A stretch of 64,000 nucleotides of DNA from Apostichopus japonicus (Eukaryota > Echinodermata > Holothuroidea > Aspidochirotida > Stichopodidae). How positions within the stretch are numbered: the first letter of the stretch is position 1; each line of letters opens with the position of its first letter. The notes below the pieces were generated by a model, which was not told the origin of the DNA, made no database searches, and saw nothing but the letters and a program-made list of their open reading frames with translations. A program made the translations under genes and the position numbers. The stretch lies in NCBI RefSeq assembly GCF_037975245.1, contig NC_092564.1:3730984-3794983 (forward strand), read 5' to 3'. Shown one piece after another: positions 32,997 to 47,900 of this stretch.

Positions 32997-33102
32997 TGAA
33001 GGTTCAGGAAGCAAAATTAACAGAACAATTGGCATTGACCAACAACATCCAAATCAACACATGTGAAACAGGTAGACAACTGGAGAGAGATCTGAGTCGA
33101 AG
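32997..33102 (+). other. Candidate exon of unknown gene (or 5' UTR exon of the LRR receptor gene)
   Basis: A 106-nt open block sits between a plausible acceptor (ATGTAG) and donor (AG|GTAATA). It would encode a hydrophilic helix-prone peptide (KVQEAKLTEQLALTN, then TGRQLERDLSR). I do not recognise it. Being 1.5 kb upstream of LRR exon 1 on the same strand, it may be transcribed as an upstream exon. Confidence 0.3.
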
Positions 33103-33310
33103 GTAATATAACGTAAAACATGCATTCTTAAAACGAATTAGAAAAACTAGGTATATACCGAGTCAGTGTTCTTAGTAGATGTTCTGGGATATTACATTGA
33201 AAACATATCAATATAAGATTTTGCTCCAAACTGAGGCTTGCTGAGTTAAAATGGACATGGCTTTGTTGTATTGCATAACCTTATCTTTACGTCTATATTA
33301 TATATGTTTT

Positions 33311-33356
33311 TTACTGGGCTGGGGTTGGGGAAGGGGGATGGGGGAGGTGGGAGGGT
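33311..33356 (+). other. G-quadruplex-like tract
   Basis: Consecutive G4-5 runs separated by 2-3 nt (GGGGTTGGGGAAGGGGG, then ATGGGGGAGG and further G3 runs), about 1.3 kb upstream of the LRR receptor's first coding exon. Otherwise 33103-34632 shows no supported gene. Confidence 0.55.
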
Positions 33357-34632
33357 AAACAAAACTTAAGATACATCGATATAATAATACCTCAATATGG
33401 CATCATTCTTAGATTGTAATGACATTGGATCGTTATTCATATCGTAATCATAATGGAGCTTACAATATATCAACTCTGTTTGTCTAATAAGTTACATACA
33501 GTACGTGCATCATACGAAATAAAATTAACCTTAATAGGTGCCTAAGTTGTTTTCATTTTATTGAACGTAGAGTTAATATATTACATTGATTCATTTGTTT
33601 CAGAAGACTGCTTAATTCAGATTTATTTTTATAGACGTTTTGTTTTTCAAGAAATTCGAATTGAGTTCGTGCCTTACCAACTAATCTTGTTTCTATTCAT
33701 TCAAGGTAGAGTTAATCAGCAACGGAGTCCTATAGTATATACTGTTAATTATGAAAGGCACGGGTTTCCTCTTCAATAGAGACAATTTTATAGGTCTATG
33801 CAATAAGTTTGTTATAAGTGCATGCGATCATATGACTGCTGAATTGCGGATAGATACAGTTTCCTCATTGATATAATAGTAGGTGTACAACGATAACAAG
33901 TTTTTCCAACAGAGTGAGTCATTCCGTCAGTTAATACAGAGGGATGGGAATATATTTACTGATAACAATCGTCAATAACTTGTGGAAACTTCAAATATAT
34001 ATCAGACAAAAGGATAAATGACATTTTAATATACCTCTGGATCACGATGATTGTATTTTAGTTTACTTGACTCATTATTTTTCTCGGGCAGTCTTTTATT
34101 TCTTACTTGTAAGAAGCATCAATAGCGGTAAGTTAAAGTTAAGTTTCAAAGTAACAGATGCTTGTCAGTGGAATAAGTGTAATGGTTGGCGGAATCCGGT
34201 ACATAATAGCACCTTCATGGAAATATATATAACGTTAAATCTAAAGGGACGAGTCCAGGCTTGAATATGTGTGTGTGTGTCGATGCATACGTGTGTAGTT
34301 GCATGCTCTATATTTGTCAGTCTTATGTAATAAAACGGACAAACGTTTTCCCCTAAATCCTAAAAATGCATAATTAATGCCACAAAAACTAGTCAGGTTA
34401 AACTCTTACTTATATTCAAACCGCAAAACGAAGTTTACAGCTTCTGAATTGAAATGTTTCCGAAATGAAATTTTCATCCGTTAAAAACTCTTCGATGCCC
34501 GGAGCATCAAAATTATCTCACGTTACAAATCGCCTTTGTCGACATCTAATGCATAATGGTTTATTCCTTGTTCTTATCTTAGATTTTCTGATCTTTGTTA
34601 TTGACATTGTATTATTTTTTCGTTTTTTTTAG

Positions 34633-37600
34633 GTGAAGAAACCAACCAGAGCAGCTTCCAAAATGAAGCTTTTGACGCTTATTTTGGTTGTCTGCCTATC
34701 GCAAATAGGTTCCTCAGGTAGGCGCCTAACCAGCTTTCACGGTCTGAGGAGGGAAAATCCATTTATGTCCCCATTTTAAGAGTCATAAATTTCAGTTTAA
34801 TTAACGCCTGTACTGATAACTTTTTAAGTCAATATGTAGGCTCCCCGAGTGTCGCAACTACCTTTTTCTTTGTAGTGGAGAAGGTAATTAAGATGCTGCG
34901 TGGTCCAGGAGAGAGCTCTATTGTGAGGGGTGTCCCCACCTATTTGCGAGGGGTGTCCCCACCCCTTTGAAAGGTATAAGAAAGGAAGGAGCTTACATGC
35001 GAAACAGTTCGATATTTTGCCACTTTTGAGACAACGTTGAAATATTTTCGACTGCATACGTTGTACCGCATATACATGTAATAAGTTTATGCACTGTAGA
35101 AAGTCTGTGATATATCTGTCAGTGGGGAGTGTGTTTGGGGGGGGGGGGCTGAAGTAAACGTTGTTGAGACCATACTCTTCCCTCTGTCTCGATATGAAAT
35201 TTGTTTTGGAGGCACTCATAGTGGCTTACATCCGTTCTAGGGAACAGTCCAAGAGGAGGGTTGGCTCTCCTCTTTGACAGATTTTTGTTTCCTTAAGGAG
35301 GCTTAAATGGTGCTATCATTTCCATTTGTCAAATCTACATTTTTGTAGAAAGGATTGAAATCTTTACGTGCGTGCATTTGTTTTTGAACGTTTCGTACCC
35401 GGAAATTGCATTATGTAGCGCTAATACATTGAATTATTTTATACTTTATAACCATATGTGAAAACACATTCTATACAGTACCAGATGCGTGTCATGTTTG
35501 CAACTGTACTACCAAAAGTTGGGTTCTATGCGGCAGTTTGAAACTGCCTGACGTACCAAGAAACATACCTGTGAAGACGACTTTCATGTGAGTGTAAACT
35601 TTACAATGCCATATACCATCCATCCATCCATCCATCCATCCATCCATCCATCCATCCATCCATCCATCCATCCATCCATCCATCCATCCATCCATCCATC
35701 CATCCATCCATCCATCCATCCATCCATCCATCCATCCATCCATCCATCCATCCATCCATCCATCCATCCATCCATCCATCCATCCATCCATCCATCCATC
35801 CATCCATCCATCCATCCATCCATCCATCCATCCATCCATCCATCCATCCATCCATCCATCCATCCATCCATCCATCCATCCATCCATCCATCCATCCATC
35901 CATCCATCCATCCATCCATCCATCCATCCATCCATCCATCCATCCATCCATCCATCCATCCATCCATCCATCCATCCATCCATCCATCCATCCATCCATC
36001 CATCCATCCATCCATCCATCCATCCATCCATCCATCCATCCATCCATCCATCCATCCATCCATCCATCCATCCATCCATCCGTCCGTCCGTCCGTCCGTC
36101 CGTCCGTCCGTCCGTCCGTCCGTCCGTCCGTCCGTCCGTCCGTCCGTCCGTCCGTCCGTCCGTCCGTCCGTCCGTCCGTCCGTCCGTCCGTCCGTCCGTC
36201 CGTCCGTCCGTCCGTCCGTCCGTCCGTCCGTCCATCCGTCCATCCGTCCATCCGTCCGTCCGTCCGTCCGTCACTTTGTGAGAGATTCTATACCCGATTT
36301 TGTACTCTTTTTTAGCAGTGTATATACATGTGTTCGTATTAACTTATTCAGATTTCTTTTCAGTTTTCTTCGAAACAACTCGATAACTGACCTTCACAGT
36401 GATGACTTTTGGAAATTAGTACATCTTAATGAACTGTGAGTAAATCACCGGTTTCTGAATGGAACCCAACATTTTATATGATCTGTAGAGCAACGTTGAT
36501 GATTTAGATCAAGTTCATCGACAATTTGTATAGCCCTTGCTAATGTTCTTTCATATCAAATATATGAGATCACTAGGGAAACGATATTGTCGTGTGAAGC
36601 CCCACCTACAAGTAGGCCTATTAACAATGAATCGAAGCAACACGACATGATGTAACTAGAGCACCGACGGTGCTAAACCCACAGGCATCAACAGTATGGC
36701 GGGCCATCAGTCTCAAATCGTGGGGAATCGACTTATACCGATTTAAATCGCCATATACCAGTTTAATTCGACATATCATCGATTTAAATCGACATATACC
36801 AATGTAAATCGATGATAAGTAAAATAAATCGGTATATGTCAATTTAAATCGACATATACCAGTTTAAATCGATGATATGTCGAATTAAATCGGTATATTA
36901 CAATTTAAATCGACATATACCAATTAATTTTACTCATCATCGATTTAAATGGTATATGTCGATTTAAATAGATGATATGTCGAATTAAACTGGTATATGT
37001 CGATTTAAATCGATGATATGTAGAATTAAACTGTTATATGTCGATTTAAATCGGTAGAAGTCAATTTAAGCTGCTTGAAATTGGTATAAGTTGAAGGAAA
37101 TTGGTATATGTATCTTCACATGTCAATCATCACCGAAATCGGGATTTGGAATATGTTAATGAGCTCAATCGATGATATGTCTATTTAAATAGGTATATAT
37201 CAATTTGAGTTGCTAGAAACTGGTATAAGTCCACGGAAATTGACTTCTACCGCTTTCATTCGACATATCATCGATTTAAACTGGTAGATGTCGATTTAAA
37301 TTGACATATACCGATTTATTTTACATATCATCGATTTAAATTGGTATATGTCGATTTAAATCGGTATATGTCGATTTAAACTGGTATAAGTCGAATTAAA
37401 TTGGTATATGTCGATTTAAATTGACATATACCGAATTAATTCGACATATCGATTTAAACTGGTATATGTCGATTTAAATTAACATATACCAATTTATTCA
37501 TTCATTATGTATTTAATCCAAGACATAAAAAATACAAACATTACAAAAGACAAATAGGATCTGGATGAACAAAAGGAAACTAAATTCCTATAGCCCAAAG

Positions 37601-38913
37601 GCCTGTGCACCCAAATTATACTTATCATCGATTTAAACTGGTAGATGTCGATTTAAATTGACATATACCGATTTATTTTACATATCATCGATTTAAATTG
37701 GTATATGTCGATTTAAATCGGTATATGTCGATTTAAACTGGTATAAGTCGAATTAAATTGGTATATGTCGATTTAAATTGACATATACCGAATTAATTCG
37801 ACATATCGATTTAAACTGGTATATGTCGATTTAAATTAACATATACCAATTTATTCATTCATTATGTATTTAATCCAAGACATAAAAAATACAAACATTA
37901 CAAAAGACAAATAGGATCTGGATGAACAAAAGGAAACTAAATTCCTATAGCCCAAAGGCCTGTGCACCCAAATTATACTTATCATCGATTTAAACTGGTA
38001 GATGTCGATTTAAATTGACATATACCGATTTATTTTACATATCATCGATTTAAATTGGTATATGTCGATTTAAATCGGTATATGTCGATTTAAACTGGTA
38101 TAAGTCAAATTAAATTTGTATATGTCGATTTAAATTGACATATACCGAATTAATTCGACATATCGATTTAAACTGGTATATGTCGATTTAAATTAACATA
38201 TACCAATTTATTCATTCATTATGTATTTAATCCAAGACATAAAAAATACAAACATTACAAAAGACAAATAGGATCTGGATGAACAAAAGGAAACTAAATT
38301 CCTATAGCCCAAAGGCCTGTGCACCCAAATTATACTTATCATCGATTTAAATTGGTATATGTCGATTTAAATCGATGATATGTCGAATTAAACTGGTATA
38401 TGTCGATTTAAATCGGTAGAAGTCAATTTAAGCTGCTGGAAACTGGTATAAGTCGAAGGAAATTGGTATTTGTCGATTTAAATCAGTATAAGTCGATTCC
38501 CCACGATTTCAGACTGATGGCCTGCCATACAACTGTGTGTATTTGTAATTTAAGCATACCGCACAGCCGCTTTCAGGATAAATATCAGATTAATGTGTTA
38601 AGTTTAAATCTTATGTCACGAGTTATAAACAAAGGTTTGCATTTATATGGCCCTTTTCATAGATAATGAAAAATTCAAGGTTATTAATATCCCCCGCCCA
38701 CCCCCACACCCAATATGGGAGAACGAACTAACACGCTCTGAAAATATGAAGTGCGCACCTAAACGAATGGCAAATAAAGATACATCCCTATATAGCTTAT
38801 AAGAACGACGTAACAATCAACTTATGATAGTGTCATAAAGACCAATGAAGGGGTGCAGTGCTTACTCATCACGCGATAACTACCTCTTTATTAATCATAA
38901 TATATGCAAATGC

Positions 38914-38954
<41 letters not shown>

Positions 38955-41900
38955 TATATATATATATATATCATCACGCGATAACTAATGAGAAGGAAAA
39001 TCCAGAACAGTGAAAAAACTTCCAGCCTCCACCGGGCCTCCCGCTTTGTACGCGGACACCCTAACCAACTAGGCCATGGACGCTGATTGTATGTCCAGAG
39101 GTTCGAAACCGGTAAGAAGGTCGTTATTTCACTGTAGGAGTTTGACACCTGTATCGAACAACACTAGTTCTGTTTATGGTGACATATTTTGCCTTACTCT
39201 AGAGATCAAACATGATGCTAACCAACTCGAAAATCATTTGTGATTCCTAAAGCCGGATCTCGAAAGACATACTTTGAACAGACTTTATGTTAATGGAATG
39301 GAGGTAAATGACAAAGGCAAATGAATATATATAAATGAAAACGTAATGAGAAGCAAAATCCAGAACAGTGAAAAAACTTCCCAGCCTCCACCGGGATTCG
39401 AACCCGGGCCTCCCGCTTTGTACGCGGACACCCTAACCAAGTATACATATATATATATATATATATATAATATGCTACCAAAGGCATAACTACTTGAAAA
39501 TGATTGTGTCCATAGTGTCATAGAAGTGTGGACTATTCTTGTGTACTCTACCGTATCGTTTGATCTTCGAGTGTATACATTACAATCCCTATGTAATACT
39601 TACATTTCCACTGTTCGTTATAATGGACGCATATTTGTAGTGTGCACTTACATTATCTGCTTATGGACCTTTTTGTCTTTTCTATAATCCGAGAGTGATA
39701 ATGGTGAACCAGATCAAAACAATTTCAGCTCTGGCCTTTGGCAGTTTAATCCAGTTACAAAGGCTGTAAGTTTGTAATTTTTTTATCATGTAAGTGTAAA
39801 ACATGAGTGTCGCATTGCAATCGTCATCCGTTATATCTATGCACAAAACATTCTTACACAAATTGAGTAACCCGACTTCCAGTATAGCAAACAGTATCCA
39901 ACTAGTTCTGTGATGTACAATATATTTACTACACACATTGTGAATTTGCGATGAACGTATATATGCATATACATGGTTTGCTATATTATTAAGTTAATAA
40001 CCTAATATGCTTACAAGGTTTCGATATATCACACAATTGATATAATTACTATAATTAGAAGCTGTCAATTTCATTTCGCGGTTTATAATTTACAAACTTC
40101 TTGTTTCAGATTATTGCAAAGTAATATGATAAGTGAGCTACCGCATGAAGTCTTTTCAAACTTGACCAATCTAGAGGTTTTGTGAGTATTATATATGTAT
40201 ATGTTGCAGTCCATAACATACCTCATCATCTATAAATGTTAGTTCGAAAGTAGCCGCACCGTTGTTCATTTCAAACTTTCAAATTTCAAATGTAAACCGA
40301 TGTGTTGCCATTAAAAAACGAAATTTGAGTCATACGCCAAAGGTTCGTAAACATGCTTTATTTCCTCTATATGATGTCAAATCGATTTGTTATTGAAATT
40401 GGGATATTTGTTATTGGAACTGTACAACGAGTGCTTCGTTGTCAGTCTTCACCAGACTGTTGTACATTTGATGTGTAAGGATTTTTTACTCTGTGAATAA
40501 TGTGTACCTCGGAAAGAATTATGAACAAATTTCCAACACAATATACTAACCAAGTAAAAATCTGCACGCTATAATTTCTCCCCTTAAACTTGACAAAGTC
40601 GTTCTTTAACCCGACTACATTATTCAGCTATTTGCCACAAAATTCTAATTCACTCTTTTCAATAGAATGTCATGCATCTCCCAGTGCACAGTGCGCATTG
40701 TGAGTGACTTGATATGATCATTGATTATAATGTGCAATGGGTGTACTGTTTAGCCTATTAATGACATACAGTAATAGATATATTTCTTATTAATTATAAA
40801 TATAGCTTATTAATGGTAGCAGTGTGTTTATACTGCTGTGAATTGTCTTTATGTTAAGAATCCATTGAGCATGCAACAGGAAGTTAAAATTGATGTCATG
40901 CTGCATAAAATGGTTTACTATTCTGTCTGAGTGAGCAACTATACGTGACTTGCGAATTCTTTCGTTTTCATTTTTGGAACATCTGACGGCTAATTTACAC
41001 GGAGTCGCTTTCATTTTGTTTAATAATAACTCATTAAGTAATAGATTGTTTCTTTAATTGTACTAAACTGCAACTGATTCACTTCGAAACAAATGATAAA
41101 GTGGATATGTAATATATTAACTGTTGACTCATGAAAAGTTAACATTTTCGCAGTTTCAACGATATTTCGACAACTTGATCCATCTTTGTATTGTTGTCGA
41201 ATTGCCCAATTTATTCAGATGAATCAGAGAATAATGACACAAGCCACAGTTCTAGCTTATAGCTAGATCATTAGCACTTAACAGTTTGAAATTCATCACT
41301 GTACTTTCAAATAACCCGGGCAATTTTATCCTGTAACACTTATGTCAAGAATGAAAGCATACTTTCAATCCACTTGTATTCATTTCACCGTTCCGTTGTT
41401 GTTTTCAGGTTCCTTAATAAAAACAATATCAAATCGCTTCCGCAAGACATATTTTGGAACTTACACAAACTAACACAACTGTGAGTATTAGTAAGACTGT
41501 GATTATTAGTAAGATGTTAGTCATTTCAATCCAAGAAATATTGATATTATGTCGTCTCAGCAACAGTATTGTATTCCGGGATTTTTGCGTGACACCCTTT
41601 TTTCCCATTTCTGGAGTTCGACTGAGAGCCGAGTGAATGGCCCTCCTAAAACCAGCATCCGTACTATGCGAATAGGCCTATACTGTATGCAGTGTAGTCG
41701 TCGCACACAATATAGCACACATGAGAACACATTGTAAACTTATCGAAGTCTTACGAATCGAACTCCACAAAAGAGAAAGCTGTGACATCACGTAACATTC
41801 GACATGGATGGATTGATTCGATAGATCGATAGATGGATAGATGGATAGATGGATAGATGGATAGATGAATAGATGGATAGACGGATAGACGGATAGACAG

Positions 41901-44900
41901 ATAGACGGATTGGCGGATAGACGGATAGACGGATAGACAGACAGACAGACAGACATATAGATATATGCCTATATATGTTGAACTCCAACGAAAATAATAT
42001 AAGACAAAAGCAGAAAAATAAGACATGACTCATAATTGACAAATAAGGAGTACTGGCGTAGAAAATATATAGGAATTTGCAAGTATTGCCGACGAGCGTC
42101 CCAAGGTGACCAAAAATGCCAATTATTTATATATTCTTACATTATATTTTTAATTCAGATGGAGCACATGATTTGGCGTATGTCAAAATGATATGTATCT
42201 AATATTACGAGCTGCACGGATATAGCTATTGCTATTGCTTTTGTCTGTTAATTCACGGAATTTATTTTCTTGTTATTTGTTAGCCTATCATTTGTATTGA
42301 TATATTATTTCTCCAGGTATCTTTTCAACAATGATATCGATTCTCTCCCACGCGACTTATTTTGCAACTTGAGTGCCTTAACCAATTTGTAAGTAAATTG
42401 ATTACGTTCACACGGGAAACCGTCCAGTTCTATCTGATTAGATCGTGTTGTCCCACCTTTGCGGCAAATATTAACACATGCATGTTAAATATTGCGAATA
42501 AACTTGGATGCCGATATTTCAAAATACGAAACAGATATTCAATGCTTGTATTCATCCATGTTATACATTCTAAGTCTTGTTTGTATAATAAGGCGCCAAA
42601 TCATATTGTACTCCAAATAACATGATTAGACAAAGGCAGAAAAAATAAGATATAACTCCTTTCAAATTATATTATTCCAATATTCCATTTTGGTTGATGA
42701 AATAACAAAATTGTGTTTTCATTTTCTCCCGTCACCATGCTAAAGATTCTTGTGACGAATCGACAGTTTGTTTGTTTGTTTTTTAGTTGATGTATTATAA
42801 TGTTATCGGACGCAAGTGGATTGGCACCAACAAAGAGCATGTAAAAAATCATTGGTAATTTCCTTTCTCACCAGGTACCTGTTCAACAACAAAATTTCAA
42901 TCCTTCCAGAAGGTATTTTTCGAAACTTGACAAGTCTGACGAATCTGTAAGTTCAAATACGTCGAGCTAGTGTACTATAATTTGCTTACAGCAGTAAAAT
43001 GTTTATAATTCGCCATGTTACTTAAACGAAATTTGAAATGGAAAATGCAGGTAAAAAGAAAGTAATTTATTATCTTAATATGCCTAAACTGATATCGGGA
43101 TACCAAAAAGGATTTAGCATGGTTGATTCTATCTTCAGTTAATAGTTAAAACGGATCTTAGATAAGATATATAAATAAATCGAGCTTTTTATGAATTTAA
43201 AAACACAAAATAGCCTAAATGCGTCGCAAGTTACTGTTTGCATAATGTAAGCGAGTTGAACTTCATAACTTGCAGAAATGTATTAAATTGGATATACACC
43301 TGAACTGACTTTAAAAGTTAATGAATATTTATATATTTTAAAGACAGCTGAAGAACTCAAATTCAAATTAAGAATCCTCCAATGTCCATCTCACACATAT
43401 GGCATCATATGTACCTCATATTTTGTATGGATCAATCTACAATTTGTATATGTGTTGTTTTCATAGAAAAATTATTTACATGTGATGATAGAATTCCGAA
43501 AACTTGAAGGATAACTTCTGGGCTTGGGTTTGTTTTGATTTTGTCGCAGCCTTCGTTTTTGCGATTAAACATATATTACAGTCAATAGACGCTGAGTAAC
43601 TGCAATGATTTCGAGACTTGTTGTCAATGACTTTCAAGTAAAAATCTTCGGAAACGGAATTTTCATAAGCAATTGTCATGGTTTCATGAACTTTCTTATA
43701 TGCTTTTGCTTGCTCCCTGATGAATGTTAATTGCATTGTCAGGATGCGTTGGGAAATTTTAACCACTCACTAAAAAATAGTTTATATATTTTCTGACTAT
43801 GATTTTGGATACTCATTTTTTTTTTTAGCTAGTTGATTTAAGACTAAGGTGGTTAATGATAGTACACTGTCAGTACTCGTCACTTTTCATCAAAAGAATT
43901 AGGCAATGATACGTCATAAATGTTTTTATAAAGCACTATCACATTGTTACACTGCCAACGTGCTGAAGAAGTGTTAGTGGTGCACGTAGGCTACGTCAAA
44001 CCAACATGTTAGTAGTTTAAAGGGTGTGAAGACTCGCGCAAAAAGAAACGTCTGATGCTGGTAATCTGACCTAGATTCGAAAGAGGTGTAACAGAAGTGT
44101 TAGACACCACCATCGATCCCAGAAAATACGGACACAGTTTGCTACCTTCGGTAATTAGACACTAGTGTACATTCAGTACATGCAGCTGCTGTCAATACCC
44201 ACAACACAGTGTGCAAACGATTCAGCGATGGACATATCAGGTCCAGCTTAAGATAACAAGGTATCACGTTTCATTACTGTCTGCATTTTGTAGCGACACG
44301 CAGAAAACTTCGCTTACAAGCAACGGAAAGTTAACTTTTTCAGAGCGCGGCACGCGGTTTGGGGCGAGTCTTCAATGCCTTTAAATCTCTCCTATCTTAA
44401 CCACTTTGCTATTTCGTATTGATCAAATCATCCCTCAATTAAGCACTTTTGTTTTACAGTCCTATGACTAAACCTTCTTGCCAATATTTTTCAGGTATTT
44501 ATACAACAACTTCATCACGACTCTTTCCGATGACATGTTTATTGATTTACATTCAATGCGGTTTATGTAAGTACAATGCACACTCACTGTGGTTTCTGTT
44601 GGTAGCCTACAAATGCGAAGTAAGTATGTCGTATGGAATGGTTTGATTAATGTCTTTCTCGATTTTTCTTGTAACGAACAATACACACGGATGAGTTATC
44701 GGGGAAACCAATACCAAAGTTTTTTTCTGCAACTTCAGTTTGTATCCACATGACATTACCAAGATTGAAACAATTTCCAATTAGCAATATTCAAAATATA
44801 AGTTTACAATATGTATCTTGCAAGGTCTCTCTTAGTAACTTAAGTTATCCATGAGTAAACATCAAAAGGCTGAAAATATTGAAGATCCCATAGCCTCTGT

Positions 44901-47900
44901 GTGTCACTATGTACTTTTGTTAGTATACTGTACAAAAGACTATAACCATGTTCTATACATGCTGGAAAATATGGTTGTAAATCTAAATGATAACAAACAA
45001 CAAAAAGTTGTAGCAAGAAATATGTCTTTATTGCTTTATTAAATATGATGGTTTCATCAACATGAGATTTTACGAATAATTTGCCACTGAGTATTGTACG
45101 GCGTAATAAAAAAGAAATTAAACGTGTTAGAAGTATTTTTATACTCATGTTTATCTTAATAGTAATAAATTATTTACTCTACATATTATCATATCGTTCC
45201 AGGTACTTACAAAACAACAAAATATCACGCCTTTCGAATAATATATTTCAGAGCTTTTCCAGCGCAAATACGGTGTAAGTATACAGTACTGCACATACAT
45301 TTTCATGGAAGAATGTCCGTACACTTTTCAATCAAACTTCTTCCATTGTCTTTTCAAATAATCGTTAAGCCATCCCAATTATTTTTTTACATATTTTTTT
45401 ATCTTGCTTTTTTTTTAATGTTCGATGTATTATTATTACTTTTTTTCCATTAGCTTTATCTTTGATTATCCATTTCTTTACCAGTGACGTACGAGACAAC
45501 GGCATCCACACTGTCTGCAAAGACTCCTTCCAGGGGCTCGTAGTTAGGGTAATGTTGTAAGTATCCCGAGGCCAATACTCTCCGATTCCTGGCCTGGCCA
45601 ATGCTCAAAGTAAACTAAAGTAATCTCCAATATAAATAAGAAGAAAATAGCTCGTAAAGTGCTATGAATTTTGTAACCTGTCTTTATGCAGTACCACCAC
45701 AAAATAGCACGAAGTTTATTTTCGGATGCCTATTCATAATTCTGAAGTGATGATTGATCGTTTGCTTCAACACTGTTTACGTATGTACTATGCTTATACA
45801 TATATCGTGTACTATAAAATCTTCAATAAGTAATTCCCCTTTAATGTTCCTCAGATATCTGTCAGGGAACAGCCTGCAAGATCTTCCGCCAGATCTCTTT
45901 ACAAACGTAAAACTACAATTCGCACTGTAAGTAGATGAAATTCAGTTTCTTAATTTCACGTCCTCGCCTTCCTTCCAATCAAGCTATGCATATGTGTATA
46001 CCTACAGTGGATCGTGCTCTGTGCTCTTCTGTCAGTAATTAATGTCATACTGAGACCGTGTTATACTAAGCTATAAAGGCGGATTTATGATTTAAAGTGA
46101 CCATACAAGAACATAATTTTATCTTGAAGTTTCAAGCAAATATTAAAACAGAACGCCACCATTGTACGTTTTAATACACATCCATCCGTTAACGTCATGT
46201 GACTACGGAATGGGCTCCTAATAGACGGTGCTGTAAGCGACTTGCCCCGAGGGTGATTAAAGGTGAAGCTAGGAAGCCGGTAAATAACGCAAACATTCGG
46301 TAATTCCAAATGAAGGGTAAATTGGTCCATTTGAATTTAGTTGATTTATTCTCTCTTGTATGACGCACTTCTCTCCTATTATGAATAACGAACCTTTTTT
46401 CATATGATGGATTACGAACCCTTTGATCGATTATGAATATCGGACCCTTTCTCTTATATGAATAACGAACCCTTTTTTGCCATTATGAATTACGGACCCT
46501 TCGCTGCATTATGAATAGCGAACCTTTTTGTTTATTATGGATTACGAACCCTTTGTTCTATTATGAATATCGTACCCTTTGTCCCATTATGAATAACGAA
46601 CCTTTTTGTCCATTATGGATATCGAACCGTTTTGCCCATTATGAATATCGAACCTTTGTTTCCATTATGAATACCGGACCTTATGAATTATGATCCCTTT
46701 TTATTATGAATAACGAACCTTTATTTCCATTGTGAATAGCGAACCTTTTTATCGAAAAAATGCAAGATATGATAACGAACCTTATGAACAATGACCCTTA
46801 TGAATAGCGGACCTTATGAATATCGGGCAGACCCCGTTGGAACATGTTACCTACTGTATGAATTTTACACAGACCTAAGGTAGACCGCAAATTAATTAAG
46901 CAGTACTAGTGTAGAGCAAATAAACCGCTGATGGCCGCCCATGAATATGGGATACATAGGTCGCCGATTCCAGTGTTGAATTCAGTTGTTAACGTGCAAA
47001 TTGGACGAAAAAGAGTTTAAAGTAGCATAGTTGTATGGCGCACCACACGCAATAGGTTGCGTAGACTGAGCTGGATTTGTTTTTTTCTACAAAATATGTC
47101 ATCCAAATCTTCTGCCCGACCCATCACATTAAGCCAATACAAAACTGACAATGTCACTGCCCCGGACCTGCACTTCAAAATGACAAATTATTGCTTCAGT
47201 TTGTTTTAATATGCTAGGGAGTGTATACTTTAAGTAAGGGAATCCCAAATATTATTACTAGGCCTACATAGCACCTTGCCTCAAAGACACAATCCCTAAT
47301 GCAGCCAAGAAAATCTCTAAATAAGTAGCGCCGAATATGCGTATCGTCTAGAAACGAACACCCGTGTCTAAAATCTCTATAGGTCAGAAGTAAAAAACTT
47401 CTAAAACTTGTTTGTAATATTTGAGCGTGAGAACAAAAGAGTTGACACGCTCCCACGGGTGAATTACATCTGAGGACTATCTTTAAAACTTCAAGGGGGG
47501 GGGGGTAAGTTTAAACCCACAGGAAATGTGATTACCTCATCAACTGATGAAACCCCTATTAAAAGTGTGAGCAAGAAGTAGCGAAGCGACGTATCATTTG
47601 ATGGAAACCGGCCCGACGTAAGGGTGAACATTTAAGAGCGATAGCCACATGCCAACAGATGCAATCCCATTAATTCATATGTGTGAGCATGATGTAGCGA
47701 AGCCACATGCCAATTCAGTAATGTATATTCGTCACATTATTTTACGATTGCATTTGAACGGTTGGGTTTAACCAATATACGACTTTCGTATGGAAGAATA
47801 TCAGTGTAATGCAATAAAAGTGAACAGATATAACTGCCATTAAATGTCTAGCATAAACAGATAGCACACATTCTGCTGAAATCAATAGGAAGGTTAAATT

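Noticed and set aside
35492-36439. Open frames of 216-283 codons on both strands (WMDG and HPSI repeats)
   Set aside because: They are translations of the CCAT/CCGT microsatellite in an intron.
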